Positions 17,314 to 25,948 of a stretch of 64,000 nucleotides of DNA are shown one piece after another (the first letter of the stretch is position 1; each line of letters starts with the position of its first letter). The stretch spans positions 248,001 to 312,000 of the forward strand of contig CAWKOX010000010.1 in the NCBI GenBank assembly GCA_963851095.1, given 5' to 3'. The stretch comes from Oleispira sp963851095 (GTDB lineage Bacteria > Pseudomonadota > Gammaproteobacteria > Pseudomonadales > Oceanobacteraceae). The translations under genes were made by a program, and so were the position numbers. Under the pieces are notes generated by a model. That model ran no database searches and was not told where the DNA came from. It worked only from the letters and a program-made list of their open reading frames with translations.

Positions 17314-17860
17314 TGATGGTCAGAGTAATGTAGCCGACTTCGATACCGTATTTAGTCATGACGGATTCATTAATGATGACATTCTCATTGACTAGGTACA
17401 TCTTATCGTCAATGTTCACATCGATGTCATCTCCTTGATAATTGATTAATAAATCGTAATTCATAAAAAAAGCATTACCACTTAAATCAATTAGGGTTGG
17501 CGCTAGCGTATCGTTAGCGGTTGCTTGGTATTTAATCGTATTAGGCTCTGTAATCGCGACATCTTTTATCATGGCTACAGGTGTAAACGTCCAGGTTCTA
17601 TATTGAATGCTGTCATCGTTAAAAATGAATTTCTCAGCCAGCGTACCTACGCCGTTTTCATCCCAACTCCCTGTCATAGTAACGTTAAAATAACGGATTA
17701 CTTCTCCGCTGCGGTTTTTTAATATGCCATGTGCGGTTAGTTCACCATTAAAAAACTGATCAAGCACTAATGTTGGTTTATTGTCTTTGTACTGTTGAAT
17801 ATCCACTGAGCTGCAAGCGGTTAATAGTAAAATAAATAATGAGGCGGTTATAAATTTCAT
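17303..17860 (-). CDS. DUF3833 lipoprotein
   Basis: A 185-residue lipoprotein with signal and lipobox LTAC (Cys16). The mature part has the DUF3833 pattern: PTLVLDQFFNGELTAHG, a GSWDENG turn and RTWTFTP. Function unknown, but the family commonly occurs with SDR, DUF2878, DUF1365 and CFA-synthase genes in RpoE-ChrR clusters, exactly as here. It is the last gene of the minus-strand arm of the stress cluster, 88 bp after the preceding gene. Confidence 0.85.
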   Translation of the reverse strand: MKFITASLFILLLTACSSVDIQQYKDNKPTLVLDQFFNGELTAHGILKNRSGEVIRYFNVTMTGSWDENGVGTLAEKFIFNDDSIQYRTWTFTPVAMIKDVAITEPNTIKYQATANDTLAPTLIDLSGNAFFMNYDLLINYQGDDIDVNIDDKMYLVNENVIINESVMTKYGIEVGYITLTIIKQ

Positions 17861-17948
17861 TGGCTTAATCCTGTTCGTTTTTTAGCGTTTGCATAAGGTC
17901 TTGAAAAAATTTATTCAATTTCTTATCAGTTGATGATTAAGGTACTTA

Positions 17949-18788
17949 TTAAAAATAAGTATAATTAATGTTAACGTCTTGATAGTTTCCATCTTGATCA
18001 GAGATGTTGGAACGTCCACGAAACTCAATTAACCTAATAATTTTACTGGTGTTATGTTGAGCATACGTTAATCCTAGCTGGCTCGAAAAAAGACCAATGA
18101 AAAAGCTGGATGCTGAAATAGAAAAGCAGTGGATGCTTTCATCGTCGTGACTTTTATAGTCGTGACTTTCATAGCCGTGACTTTCATAGCCGTTACTTGC
18201 CAAATTTTTCTTAGCGATTGTATTCGTGCAGGTATTTTCTTTTACCGTCAGCTCATAATGGTCAAGAGCTGAGGGAATAAGGTAATCAATGGTCAGTGAT
18301 TCTTGAGAAAGTAAAGCATCCCAGTTTTTAGTAATAAAGTGGTCAAAGCCCGCATCTATGACCATACGAGGGCGTAATTTTAAGGAGTTAGACTCTGAGT
18401 CTTCTTTAGAATTCTCTTGATACTTTATTGCGTATTTAATCTTTCCATTCACAGAATCTTCTCTATAAACCGATACCTTTTCACCATTTCTTAAATTATG
18501 TTGAGTAAAATCGGGTGCGAAGTAGCTCTGGCTATAATCAATGGTTTTTGTGGCAAATATTTCACCTGAGGGTTCTTTGTATTCAACCTTGTGAAGAGTC
18601 GGAGTCACATATTGATGGTGCTCGCTATAGACCAATTTTTTAGAGTCAATGTCGTAGGCATAACCGATGAAATAGGTTGGAATCTCGCTATCAGCTGCGA
18701 CACTTGTATTAAACACAGTACTGTAAATGACCGCCGTCATGGCCGTAAAGAAAATGGCTTTTGAAAAAACGAATGAAATCTTATTCAT
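17949..18788 (-). CDS. Hypothetical exported protein with a short Tyr/His/Ser repeat
   Basis: A 279-residue protein with an N-terminal signal peptide (hydrophobic AIFFTAMTAVIYSTVF, cleavage near SVAADS). The mature body is strand-rich with a lysine/serine loop. A linker has GYESHGYESHDYKSH, encoded by three 15-bp tandem repeats. Two cysteines (NTCTNTI and HCFSIS) flank this linker. The body resembles DUF6134-like periplasmic proteins, but I am not sure. It overlaps the DUF2878 stop by 8 bp, so it belongs to the sigma-factor operon. Confidence 0.7.
   Translation of the reverse strand: MNKISFVFSKAIFFTAMTAVIYSTVFNTSVAADSEIPTYFIGYAYDIDSKKLVYSEHHQYVTPTLHKVEYKEPSGEIFATKTIDYSQSYFAPDFTQHNLRNGEKVSVYREDSVNGKIKYAIKYQENSKEDSESNSLKLRPRMVIDAGFDHFITKNWDALLSQESLTIDYLIPSALDHYELTVKENTCTNTIAKKNLASNGYESHGYESHDYKSHDDESIHCFSISASSFFIGLFSSQLGLTYAQHNTSKIIRLIEFRGRSNISDQDGNYQDVNINYTYF
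18146..18190. repeat. 15-bp tandem repeat, three copies, in coding sequence
   Basis: The unit cgtgactttcatagc occurs three times in a row (first copy with two changes) plus a degenerate fourth piece. On the minus strand it encodes Ser-His-Gly-Tyr-Glu units. Multiples of three keep the frame, so copy number could vary without breaking the gene. Confidence 0.85.
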
Positions 18789-19425
18789 GACTGATCACCG
18801 AGTTAGTATTAAATGATTGTGATTTTTTATACGCGCTTAGTAATAGTACCCACCACAGGCCCTCAACAAGAAAGAACATAACACTATTTAAATCACTTAA
18901 TGACACCATAAATTGCGAGCTAGAAAATTTAATCCCCGCAATATAACTAAGAGGCACTAAAAATAGACCAATGGCGGTTGTCAGTAGCGGTGTTTTTAAA
19001 ATCCACTTCATTGAATGATTCAGCGTGGTAGCAAAGGCAACCCAAAGGCTCAATAACCAAAGTGGTGCAAGTAAGGGGGGGAAGGTACTCTCAATTGATC
19101 CAATCCATAAGGAAGCTGCCTCAGCGGGAATGGATGACGGCACCAAGCTTGTCACTTCTGCATAGTTAAGTTGGAATGTATATGCAATTATCCCGTCACC
19201 TAAATACCCCAATACGCTGAAAATACATAAGGCTTTCCAAGTTTTAAAATTTGTTCTAAAGGTTAAGCGATACAAAACCAATAAGGCCAGCGCTGCCGCA
19301 ACCGCATAAATACTATTACCTTGAACACAGACAAACCACACAAGTTGGAATCCAATTGCGTTGGCAATGATTTGTTTATTAGCGACTAGCCTTTGCCAAA
19401 TCGACTGGCTGACAGAACCCAACAT
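18781..19425 (-). CDS. DUF2878 membrane protein
   Basis: A 214-residue protein with about six or seven hydrophobic helices. The segment APLWLLSLWVAFATTLNHSMKW is the DUF2878 hallmark. Function unknown; members occur with CFA-synthase and DUF1365/DUF3833 genes and are thought to belong to membrane-lipid stress responses (context only). Its start overlaps the SDR stop by one base, typical of translational coupling, and its end overlaps the next gene by 8 bp. Confidence 0.88.
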   Translation of the reverse strand: MLGSVSQSIWQRLVANKQIIANAIGFQLVWFVCVQGNSIYAVAAALALLVLYRLTFRTNFKTWKALCIFSVLGYLGDGIIAYTFQLNYAEVTSLVPSSIPAEAASLWIGSIESTFPPLLAPLWLLSLWVAFATTLNHSMKWILKTPLLTTAIGLFLVPLSYIAGIKFSSSQFMVSLSDLNSVMFFLVEGLWWVLLLSAYKKSQSFNTNSVISHE

Positions 19426-20234
19426 CAGTCTGCACTCTTTTTGTGTGACGTTGACGTTGACGTTGACTTTGATGACGATGAGGAGCTGGTAGCTGAGTCT
19501 GCTTTAGGGCTGTTTATTTTCACCCATGTTTTGGGTATCAAAGAAATAATTTTAAATAGCCCGTAAAGGCGCTTTGGAAATACAGCGGTAAAACTTCGCT
19601 TTTCGATGGCTTTAATAATTCGATGACTCGCTTCTTTTGAAGAGAGCAGAAAGGGCATTGAAAAATCATTCTGTTGAGTTAAGGGCGTATCGATAAAACC
19701 AGGCATAACATCGGTCACATCGATATTTTTATCTTTAAGATCAATACGTAAGGCTTTCAAAAAATAACTCAAAGCGGCTTTTGAAGCGCCATAAGCCTCG
19801 GCTTGAGTAAAGGGTGCCATACTGGCCATAGACGATATGCCAACAATATGTGCATTAGCCGTTTTTTCTAATAATGGCAGCGCTGCTTGTATGGCGCGAA
19901 CGCTACCATGAAAATTAACCGCCATAACATGGTCAATGCATGACCAATCATCTTGCTTGATGTCTAAGTATTGGCAGTCACCGGCGGATAAAATAATACG
20001 ATCTAACTGAGGCGTTAATTCAATTAACGATTGTTGAATACTGTTTTTGCTGTCTGTTACTAAGTCGCAAATAAGAGGTAAGATATTGTCACTATGGCTA
20101 GCAAGTTCTTCCAGAGCTTGGCGGTTTCTGCCTGAAGCAATAACCTTATTGCCTTGCTGCGCTAGTTGTTTTGCAATGGCTTTTCCAATGCCGCTGCTTG
20201 CGCCGGTAATCCAAATGATTTCATTACGAATCAT
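19425..20234 (-). CDS. Short-chain dehydrogenase/reductase
   Basis: A 269-residue SDR. The Rossmann signature is GASSGIGKAIA near the N-terminus, and the catalytic YGASKA has Tyr and Lys four apart, preceded by the Ser of VGISSMAS. Substrate unknown. The C-terminal tail is a Ser/Thr run (SSSSSSKSTSTSTS) encoded by gttgac-type hexanucleotide repeats, not part of the fold. It is 77 bp downstream of chrR and coupled to DUF2878, so it is probably part of the sigma-factor operon. Confidence 0.9.
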   Translation of the reverse strand: MIRNEIIWITGASSGIGKAIAKQLAQQGNKVIASGRNRQALEELASHSDNILPLICDLVTDSKNSIQQSLIELTPQLDRIILSAGDCQYLDIKQDDWSCIDHVMAVNFHGSVRAIQAALPLLEKTANAHIVGISSMASMAPFTQAEAYGASKAALSYFLKALRIDLKDKNIDVTDVMPGFIDTPLTQQNDFSMPFLLSSKEASHRIIKAIEKRSFTAVFPKRLYGLFKIISLIPKTWVKINSPKADSATSSSSSSKSTSTSTSHKKSAD

Positions 20235-20311
20235 GACTCTTTCCTATCCACTTTTGATCACTGTTGTAGGTTATACGCAGTAATTAAAAAAGTGGATTAC
20301 AAAAGAGGCAT

Positions 20312-21073
20312 TTATTTTAAAAACGGATTAAGCATTCTGCCAAAAAAACCGGTCATTTTTAACGGCGCATCGGTCACGGCAAAACAGATACAGTCTTCTT
20401 TTTCATGGGCTCTAGGCTGGTGATGGGTACTCGAGTCGGCTAATACAAAGTCACCTGGATTGTAATCCCCAGATAGGTCAGAAAAACTACCCGACATCAC
20501 CAGTGTAAATTCATTACCTCTATGGGTATGTTGTGGCAACTCACTGCCAGCAGCAATTTTATAAAAACGAGCCGTATATTGATCATCAGAAAAGGGCAGG
20601 TCGTAGCTCTGAATGCTTTTACTGAAACCAGACCAGGGTAAGTTTTCATAGTAGTCAGGCAAGAACCGGCGAAGTGGTCTTGGCAATCTTTGATTGGCGC
20701 CGCTCAGCTGCTTTTTATAAAGCTCGTCAAGATCTTCAATCACATCTGTATTGTTAGTAACAGTGTTGTGAGTCATGGTGTTGTCAGTAGCAGCGTTTTT
20801 GGTAGCCGCATTATGACTAGCCGTAGAGGTTTTAGCAGAATCAGCGCGTAACTTATGTAAGTTAGTTAGCAATCGTGATTTTGCGTCAGGTTCAACGTCG
20901 GTCGGTGTCGAGATGTCAATCAAGTCACCACCAAGTTGTTCATATAAGCGAACCTTATGTTGGCATTGTTGGCAGCTTTCAAGATGACAAGCTGTCTGAA
21001 TGCCAAGGGCGTTGGTCAGTTGACCCGCCGCAAATTGCATTAGAAGTTCGTCAGCAGGATGATAATTAGCCAT
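20312..21073 (-). CDS. chrR: ChrR-family anti-sigma factor (zinc, cupin)
   Basis: A 253-residue two-domain anti-sigma factor. The N-terminal zinc-binding domain has His5 and the HxxxCxxC motif (CHLESCQQC) that holds the sigma factor. The C-terminal cupin (about 150-250) carries PQHTHRGNEF metal ligands and is needed to respond to singlet oxygen in Rhodobacter. Between them is an Asn/Thr/Ala-rich linker (about 85-115) of imperfect repeats, longer than usual. Its start overlaps the sigma-factor gene by 34 bp. It should release the sigma factor under photo-oxidative stress. Confidence 0.9.
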   Translation of the reverse strand: MANYHPADELLMQFAAGQLTNALGIQTACHLESCQQCQHKVRLYEQLGGDLIDISTPTDVEPDAKSRLLTNLHKLRADSAKTSTASHNAATKNAATDNTMTHNTVTNNTDVIEDLDELYKKQLSGANQRLPRPLRRFLPDYYENLPWSGFSKSIQSYDLPFSDDQYTARFYKIAAGSELPQHTHRGNEFTLVMSGSFSDLSGDYNPGDFVLADSSTHHQPRAHEKEDCICFAVTDAPLKMTGFFGRMLNPFLK

Positions 21074-21663
21074 GTCATTTGCTCTTTTGCAAGGTTATCA
21101 AGTTTCTTCATCGCTAAGCGTAAGCGAGACTTTATGGTGCCAAGGGGAAGCCCTAGATCAAGGGATATCTCACTATGAGATTTTCCTTCAAAGTACACCT
21201 TATAAACAATTTGTCTTTGCTCTTCCGGTAGCGATTCTATCAATATACGCACTAGATTTACGTTTAGATCACTTTCGACATCATCATCTAATAATGGTGA
21301 CGAAAATTGATCAGAATGCGTCTGTTCAAAATCACTATCTGGCCATAAATCAAATGATTGGATGAGGTTAGGTTTTTCTTTACGCAATACATCGATTCGG
21401 CGATTACGGATGATGGTATACATCCAGGTCATCGCCGAAGCGGATTTTGGATTAAATTGAGGTGCTTTTTTCCAAACCGTCAGCATACATTCTTGTAATA
21501 AATCTTCAGCGTCAGAGGCAGAAGATCCACACTTAATGGCATACGCTTTTAAGCGACCTGCACAAGATTCAAACAACTCTAAATAAGCTTGCTCATTATT
21601 TTGTGCTATCTGCAAAACCAACTGGTTCAGGTATTGAGCATTGGACTGAGTGCTCTGAGTCAA
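21040..21663 (-). CDS. rpoE: RpoE-like ECF sigma factor (ChrR-controlled group)
   Basis: A 207-residue ECF sigma factor. Region 2 (about 25-95) has DAEDLLQECMLTVWKKA and the -10-recognising TWMYTIIRNRRIDVLR; region 4 (about 140-195) has LPEEQRQIVYKVYFEGKSHSEI and the HTH GLPLGTIKSRLRLAM. Overlap with a ChrR-type gene places it in the group that controls singlet-oxygen responses. It is divergent from the plus-strand arm (FAD oxidoreductase to CFA synthase), which holds classic targets of this group (photolyase, CFA-like lipid enzymes). Confidence 0.92.
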   Translation of the reverse strand: MTQSTQSNAQYLNQLVLQIAQNNEQAYLELFESCAGRLKAYAIKCGSSASDAEDLLQECMLTVWKKAPQFNPKSASAMTWMYTIIRNRRIDVLRKEKPNLIQSFDLWPDSDFEQTHSDQFSSPLLDDDVESDLNVNLVRILIESLPEEQRQIVYKVYFEGKSHSEISLDLGLPLGTIKSRLRLAMKKLDNLAKEQMTWLIIILLTNF

Positions 21664-21766
21664 AATTATCCCACTGTATGGCTATGAATGAGGTGCACGC
21701 CCAGCAAAGTTAAAGCAATGTTCAGTTCTGGTAAAGCAATTAATACACAATAAGTGCTGAATAGAG

Positions 21767-21795
21767 TGATCTAAAAGCGTATTAGGTGCGTAAAT
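21767..21795 (+). promoter_or_regulatory. Candidate RpoE/ChrR-group ECF promoter
   Basis: TGATCTA (21767-21773) and CGTAAAT (21789-21795) have 17 bases between TGATC and CGTAAAT, about 55 bp before the FAD-oxidoreductase ATG. TGATC is the -35 core known for RpoE-ChrR-group sigma factors; the -10 match is looser. No such -35 is visible on the minus strand ahead of the sigma gene. Confidence 0.5.
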
Positions 21796-21850
21796 AGTCA
21801 CAAATATAGATAGATGTTCAGATCGGGTAATAAATAGGTAGGGTAATAAT

Positions 21851-22972
21851 ATGAGTCAACTTACTGAAAGAAATACCGCAAGTGAGACTAATCCAAAAGT
21901 GGATGGTGTATTAGATTATGTTGTCATCGGTGCAGGAATCGCAGGTTTAACCGCCGCGAGTTGCTTAAATAAAGTGGGTAAGGCTGTTGCCGTGTTCGAA
22001 AAGGCTCGTGGCACAGGAGGTCGTTTGTCATCTAAGCGGGTTGCAAACACATCTGCGACTGATAGCGATACGTTTATGGCGTTTGATTTAGGCAGTGCCA
22101 GCTTGGTTGCTGGTAGCACGGATTTTGCTGAAGTCTTAGAAGCATGGCACCAAAGAGGGGCAGTAGCACTTTGGTTTAAAGATAATAGTGAACAAATCCA
22201 CTATGTGGGTACGCCAAGAAATTCAGCCGTTACTCGGTATTTGAGTAAAGATTTAGAATGCTACTTCAGCACTCGAGTGACAGACGTTGAGTACGTTGAT
22301 GGCCTTTGGCATGTTTTTACAGAGGGCAGTCATTCAAGCCAGGGCCATTCAAGTCAGCGCCCTCAAAAAACACTATTAGCTATATCGCATAATGTCATTA
22401 TTGCCGCACCGCCACAGCAAGCCATTGACCTTTTACCTAATGATTCTAGATTGCAAAACTCGCTATCCGAAGTCAAAGTAGACGCTCAGTGGGTGATGGG
22501 TATGCAAACAGATACCGAACTAGCAAACTTACAGTGCCTGCAATATCCAGATAGCGACATCATTGCATCGATCAGTTTAGAAAGTAGCAAACCCGGTCGT
22601 ACTTTTGGACAATCCAGCTTGGCAAATATAAATGATGATAAAACCGATGTTGTTTTGCAGATTCAAGCAACCGCTGACTGGACACAAAAGCACTTAGATT
22701 CGAGCTCTGAGCAAGTCAGCCGCAAATTGATGGCTGAGTTAGAGCGACTATTTCAACAGCCGATCAATGCGCTGAATTGTTATTCCCATCGCTGGTTATA
22801 TTCACGCATTGCGCAAAGTGCTGGTATAAAACAAGGTTATTTATGGGATGAAAAAGGACTGGGCTTAATCGGTGATTACATTAACAATGATTATGAGGGT
22901 ATTGAGTCGGCTTGGTTTAGTGGTAAGCAGCTCGCTGATTGGTTAACGTTTAATGAAAGCAAAGAAGCATAA
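21851..22972 (+). CDS. FAD-dependent oxidoreductase (renalase/amine-oxidase-like)
   Basis: A 373-residue flavoprotein. The dinucleotide-binding motif GAGIAGLTAASCL and the ARGTGGRLSSKR block are typical of the NAD(P)/FAD renalase-like family; a C-terminal GLIGDY...GIESAWFSGKQLA segment closes the FAD site. Substrate unknown. A 15-bp duplication encodes HSSQGHSSQ in a surface loop (about residue 160). First gene of the plus-strand arm of the RpoE-ChrR cluster, 9 bp before photolyase, behind a candidate ECF promoter. Confidence 0.85.
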   Translation: MSQLTERNTASETNPKVDGVLDYVVIGAGIAGLTAASCLNKVGKAVAVFEKARGTGGRLSSKRVANTSATDSDTFMAFDLGSASLVAGSTDFAEVLEAWHQRGAVALWFKDNSEQIHYVGTPRNSAVTRYLSKDLECYFSTRVTDVEYVDGLWHVFTEGSHSSQGHSSQRPQKTLLAISHNVIIAAPPQQAIDLLPNDSRLQNSLSEVKVDAQWVMGMQTDTELANLQCLQYPDSDIIASISLESSKPGRTFGQSSLANINDDKTDVVLQIQATADWTQKHLDSSSEQVSRKLMAELERLFQQPINALNCYSHRWLYSRIAQSAGIKQGYLWDEKGLGLIGDYINNDYEGIESAWFSGKQLADWLTFNESKEA

Positions 22973-22981
22973 GTTGAGACA

Positions 22982-24316
22982 ATGGATATGATGAATCTAG
23001 TTTGGCTGAGAAGCGACCTGCGCATATACGATAACCCAGCCCTTTTTAATGCCATGGCCCAAGGAGCGACGATTGCCGTTTATTGCTTAAGCAATAAACA
23101 ATGGGATCAGCACGGTTTAGCACCGATAAAGCGCCGTTTAATCGTTGACCATCTGATTGAGTTAGAAGAGCAGCTGTCGCAATTAAATGTTCCTTTGATT
23201 GTTTTGGACTGTGATGTTTTTTCAAATGTTCCTCAGCAGTTAAAAGAGTTATGTGTCGAACAGAGCATCACACACCTCTATTACAACCATGAATACGAAG
23301 TGAATGAACAGCGTTGCACTCAAGAAACCGTTCGAGTATTAGCGAGTTTGAATATCGAAACAAAAAGGTATCACGATCAGTGTATTGTGCCTCCAGGTGC
23401 GGTGCTAAATGGCAGTGGCGAGTGTTACAAGGTTTTTTCAGCCTTCGCAAAAAACTGGATGGCGAATATAACGACTCTTGCTAGACCTTTATATAGCAAA
23501 CCGGTGGCACAGCAAACGATTGATTGCCCATCGAATATACAGTGTCTTAAAGCTTATCTGATTGATGTTGATATCGATACTCAGCAGCAATGGCCTACAG
23601 GCGAAGATGAGGCCCATGATCGTTTAAACGATTTTATTGATCAAGATGTGAGCCAGTATCACAATCAAAGAGATTTCCCCAACCTTGATGCGACCAGCCA
23701 CTTATCTGTTTATTTGGCGCTAGGAGCTCTGACAACTCGGCAGTGTTTACAAGGGTTGCTAAGCAGCGAACAGCAGACAATAGAATTATTATCTGAAGTG
23801 CAGGGCGAAGGGAAGCTGTGCTGGCTCAATGAATTAGTATGGCGTGATTTTTATCGACATATACTCGTCGCCTTTCCTAAGGTCAGTATGGGGAAGCCAT
23901 TTAAAGATATTACCGATCTTCTCCCTTGGAAAGGGAATAACCAAGATTTTGAATCTTGGTGTGCCGGCAAAACAGGGGTACCTATTGTTGATGCTGCCAT
24001 GCGTCAGCTCAATACAACAGGGTGGATGCATAACAGACTCCGAATGGTGGTTGCAATGTTTCTAACCAAACATTTGCAGATAGATTGGCGCTTAGGCGAA
24101 GCCTATTTTTATAGTCGACTCGCGGATGCTGATTTAGCGTCCAATAATGGTGGATGGCAATGGTCGGCAAGTACTGGGGTGGATGCTGTTCCTTACTTCA
24201 GAATTTTCAATCCTTACCGACAAGCAGAGCGATTTGATCCAAAAGGGGATTTTGTGCGTAAGTATGTTAAAGAACTTGCGAGTATCCAAGGCAAGAGCCA
24301 TACATCAACCGAGTAA
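22982..24316 (+). CDS. phrB: Deoxyribodipyrimidine photolyase, C-terminus frameshifted
   Basis: The reading frame gives 444 residues: N-terminal antenna domain (VWLRSDLRIYDNPAL) and FAD-binding helical domain with ELVWRDFYRH, GVPIVDAAMRQL, WMHNRLRMV and NNGGWQWSASTG, all classic for CPD photolyase, which repairs UV dimers with light. After ELASIQGK the frame runs into seven foreign residues and stops. The expected C-terminal end (AIHQPSKQ... PAPIVD...) continues in another frame to 24413. One extra base near 24293-24297 explains it; removing it would give about 476 residues, the usual length. Confidence 0.92.
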   Translation: MDMMNLVWLRSDLRIYDNPALFNAMAQGATIAVYCLSNKQWDQHGLAPIKRRLIVDHLIELEEQLSQLNVPLIVLDCDVFSNVPQQLKELCVEQSITHLYYNHEYEVNEQRCTQETVRVLASLNIETKRYHDQCIVPPGAVLNGSGECYKVFSAFAKNWMANITTLARPLYSKPVAQQTIDCPSNIQCLKAYLIDVDIDTQQQWPTGEDEAHDRLNDFIDQDVSQYHNQRDFPNLDATSHLSVYLALGALTTRQCLQGLLSSEQQTIELLSEVQGEGKLCWLNELVWRDFYRHILVAFPKVSMGKPFKDITDLLPWKGNNQDFESWCAGKTGVPIVDAAMRQLNTTGWMHNRLRMVVAMFLTKHLQIDWRLGEAYFYSRLADADLASNNGGWQWSASTGVDAVPYFRIFNPYRQAERFDPKGDFVRKYVKELASIQGKSHTSTE

Positions 24317-24413
24317 GCAGGTAGCGAATCAGTTCTCGTACCCAGCGCCAATCGTTGATTTGAAACTGGCAGCAGAACATACCAAGGCGTTATTTAAGGG
24401 CCTTGGTGCATAA
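24297..24413 (+). pseudogene. phrB: Out-of-frame 3' end of the photolyase gene
   Basis: From 24297 a frame offset by one base from the photolyase encodes AIHQPSKQVANQF and PAPIVDLKLAAEHTKALF, matching the C-terminal tail of photolyases (A-I-H-x-P ... P-x-P-I-V-D). It stops at 24413. This is the tail lost from the upstream frame by a single-base insertion, or by a sequencing error. Confidence 0.85.
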
Positions 24414-24500
24414 CAGGATGGATGTCTGGATGAATAGCTTAAAAGATAGTTTGATGGATAGTTTGATTGATAGCCTGTTGCGAAAGGACGTATAAACAAG

Positions 24501-25469
24501 ATGAATACGACTAAACGGTTTATATATAACGCAATTCGTTGGATTGATTCAGAAGCTGAATCAAGCAGTGATACGGGTTTAATAAAAAACAATGAGCTGG
24601 CATCAACCGCTAAAAATCAGGTTAACTGGCAGAGAATAATTCCATTTTTTGCTGTTCATCTGACGTGCTTGTTTGTTTTTGTCGTGGGATGGAGTCCAGT
24701 CGCCATCATTATATGCTTAGTGATGTTTTGGCTAAGGATGTTTGCAATAACCGCCTTTTATCACCGCTATTTTTCTCATCGTAGCTTTAAAACCAATCGA
24801 TTTTGGCAGTTTGTCTTTGCCGTTATTGGTGCGAGTTCGGCGCAAAGAGGGCCTTTATGGTGGGCCTCACATCACCGTAAACATCATAAATATGCCGATA
24901 CCGAGAATGATTTGCACTCACCTAAAAATGGTTTTTGGTGGAGCCATATGGGCTGGTTTACCCGAGAAGAGGCCTTTAAAACAGATTACAGTGTGATTAA
25001 AGACTTGGCTAAATTTCCTGAACTGCGCTTTATTAACCGCTTCGATATTTTAGTACCTTTTCTATTTGCAACGGCAATATTCTTATTCGGAAAATTCCTT
25101 GAATTGTATTATCCAGAACTCGGCACAACCGGATGGCAAATGCTTATTTGGGGCTTCTTTATTTCAACAGTCGCACTCGCTCATGCCACGTTCACGATTA
25201 ATTCTTTGTGTCACTCATGGGGAACACGACGTTTTGAAACCAAGGACGATAGCCGTAATAATGGTTTTTTAGCACTATTGACCTTAGGTGAAGGCTGGCA
25301 TAACAATCACCACCGTTTTGCGGTTTCTGCTCGACAAGGTTTTTACTGGTGGGAAATTGACATTTCTTATTACCTACTAAAATTGATGAGCTGGGTAGGG
25401 ATCGTATCTGACCTTCACCCAGTGCCTAACAGAATTCTCGAAGAGGGCAGAAATAATGACGCCAAATAA
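24501..25469 (+). CDS. Acyl-CoA/acyl-lipid desaturase (delta-9 type)
   Basis: A 322-residue membrane di-iron desaturase. The three histidine boxes are HRYFSH, HHRKHH and HNNHH, with two pairs of membrane helices between (about 50-90 and 180-225). It introduces a double bond into fatty acyl chains, needing a reductant partner. In this RpoE-ChrR cluster it probably remodels membrane lipids during photo-oxidative stress (inference). Its stop overlaps the next gene by 14 bp. The 87-bp spacer upstream has short gatag/gatgg repeats. Confidence 0.93.
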   Translation: MNTTKRFIYNAIRWIDSEAESSSDTGLIKNNELASTAKNQVNWQRIIPFFAVHLTCLFVFVVGWSPVAIIICLVMFWLRMFAITAFYHRYFSHRSFKTNRFWQFVFAVIGASSAQRGPLWWASHHRKHHKYADTENDLHSPKNGFWWSHMGWFTREEAFKTDYSVIKDLAKFPELRFINRFDILVPFLFATAIFLFGKFLELYYPELGTTGWQMLIWGFFISTVALAHATFTINSLCHSWGTRRFETKDDSRNNGFLALLTLGEGWHNNHHRFAVSARQGFYWWEIDISYYLLKLMSWVGIVSDLHPVPNRILEEGRNNDAK

Positions 25470-25893
25470 GCAGATCGTAGAGAATTTTAAACAACTTTAT
25501 AAAACCCTCAATCGCGAAACACTGACGTTTGAACGGTTAAGTCAGGTATACCGTGATGACATTATTTTTGAAGATTGTTTTCATCATATAGATGGTATCG
25601 GTTCACTGTTCGAATATTTTGATAATCTTTATGAAAACGTCCGTTATATTCATTTTGATTTTGAAAATCATTGGATCGCTGATGAGAGCGCGATGCTGAC
25701 TTGGACGATGTCTTACCAGCACCCAAAGTTAAATAACGGTGCAACCATTGCCGTTAAAGGCGCAAGTCAGCTCAATTTTGATCAGGGAAAAGTTGTTCGC
25801 CATCGTGATTATTTTGATGGCGGTGCCTTGCTGTATGAGCACATACCCATTTTAAAACGAATAATAGTATTTCTTAAAAATCGATTGGCATAA
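25456..25893 (+). CDS. NTF2/SnoaL-like protein
   Basis: A 145-residue single-domain protein of the NTF2-like cone fold: an N-terminal helix pair, YRDDIIFEDCFHHIDGI, then the strands FDFENHWIADESAMLTWTMSY and the RHRDYFDGGALLYEHIP ending. These domains bind hydrophobic ligands or act as isomerases/hydratases; role here unknown. It overlaps the desaturase end by 14 bp and precedes the FAD/amine-oxidase-like gene, the usual order in RpoE-ChrR clusters. Confidence 0.85.
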   Translation: MTPNKQIVENFKQLYKTLNRETLTFERLSQVYRDDIIFEDCFHHIDGIGSLFEYFDNLYENVRYIHFDFENHWIADESAMLTWTMSYQHPKLNNGATIAVKGASQLNFDQGKVVRHRDYFDGGALLYEHIPILKRIIVFLKNRLA

Positions 25894-25948
25894 ACAATAC
25901 TCGCAAGTGGAATAAACGCTAACTACGTTAAGAATTTAGGTAAAAAAT

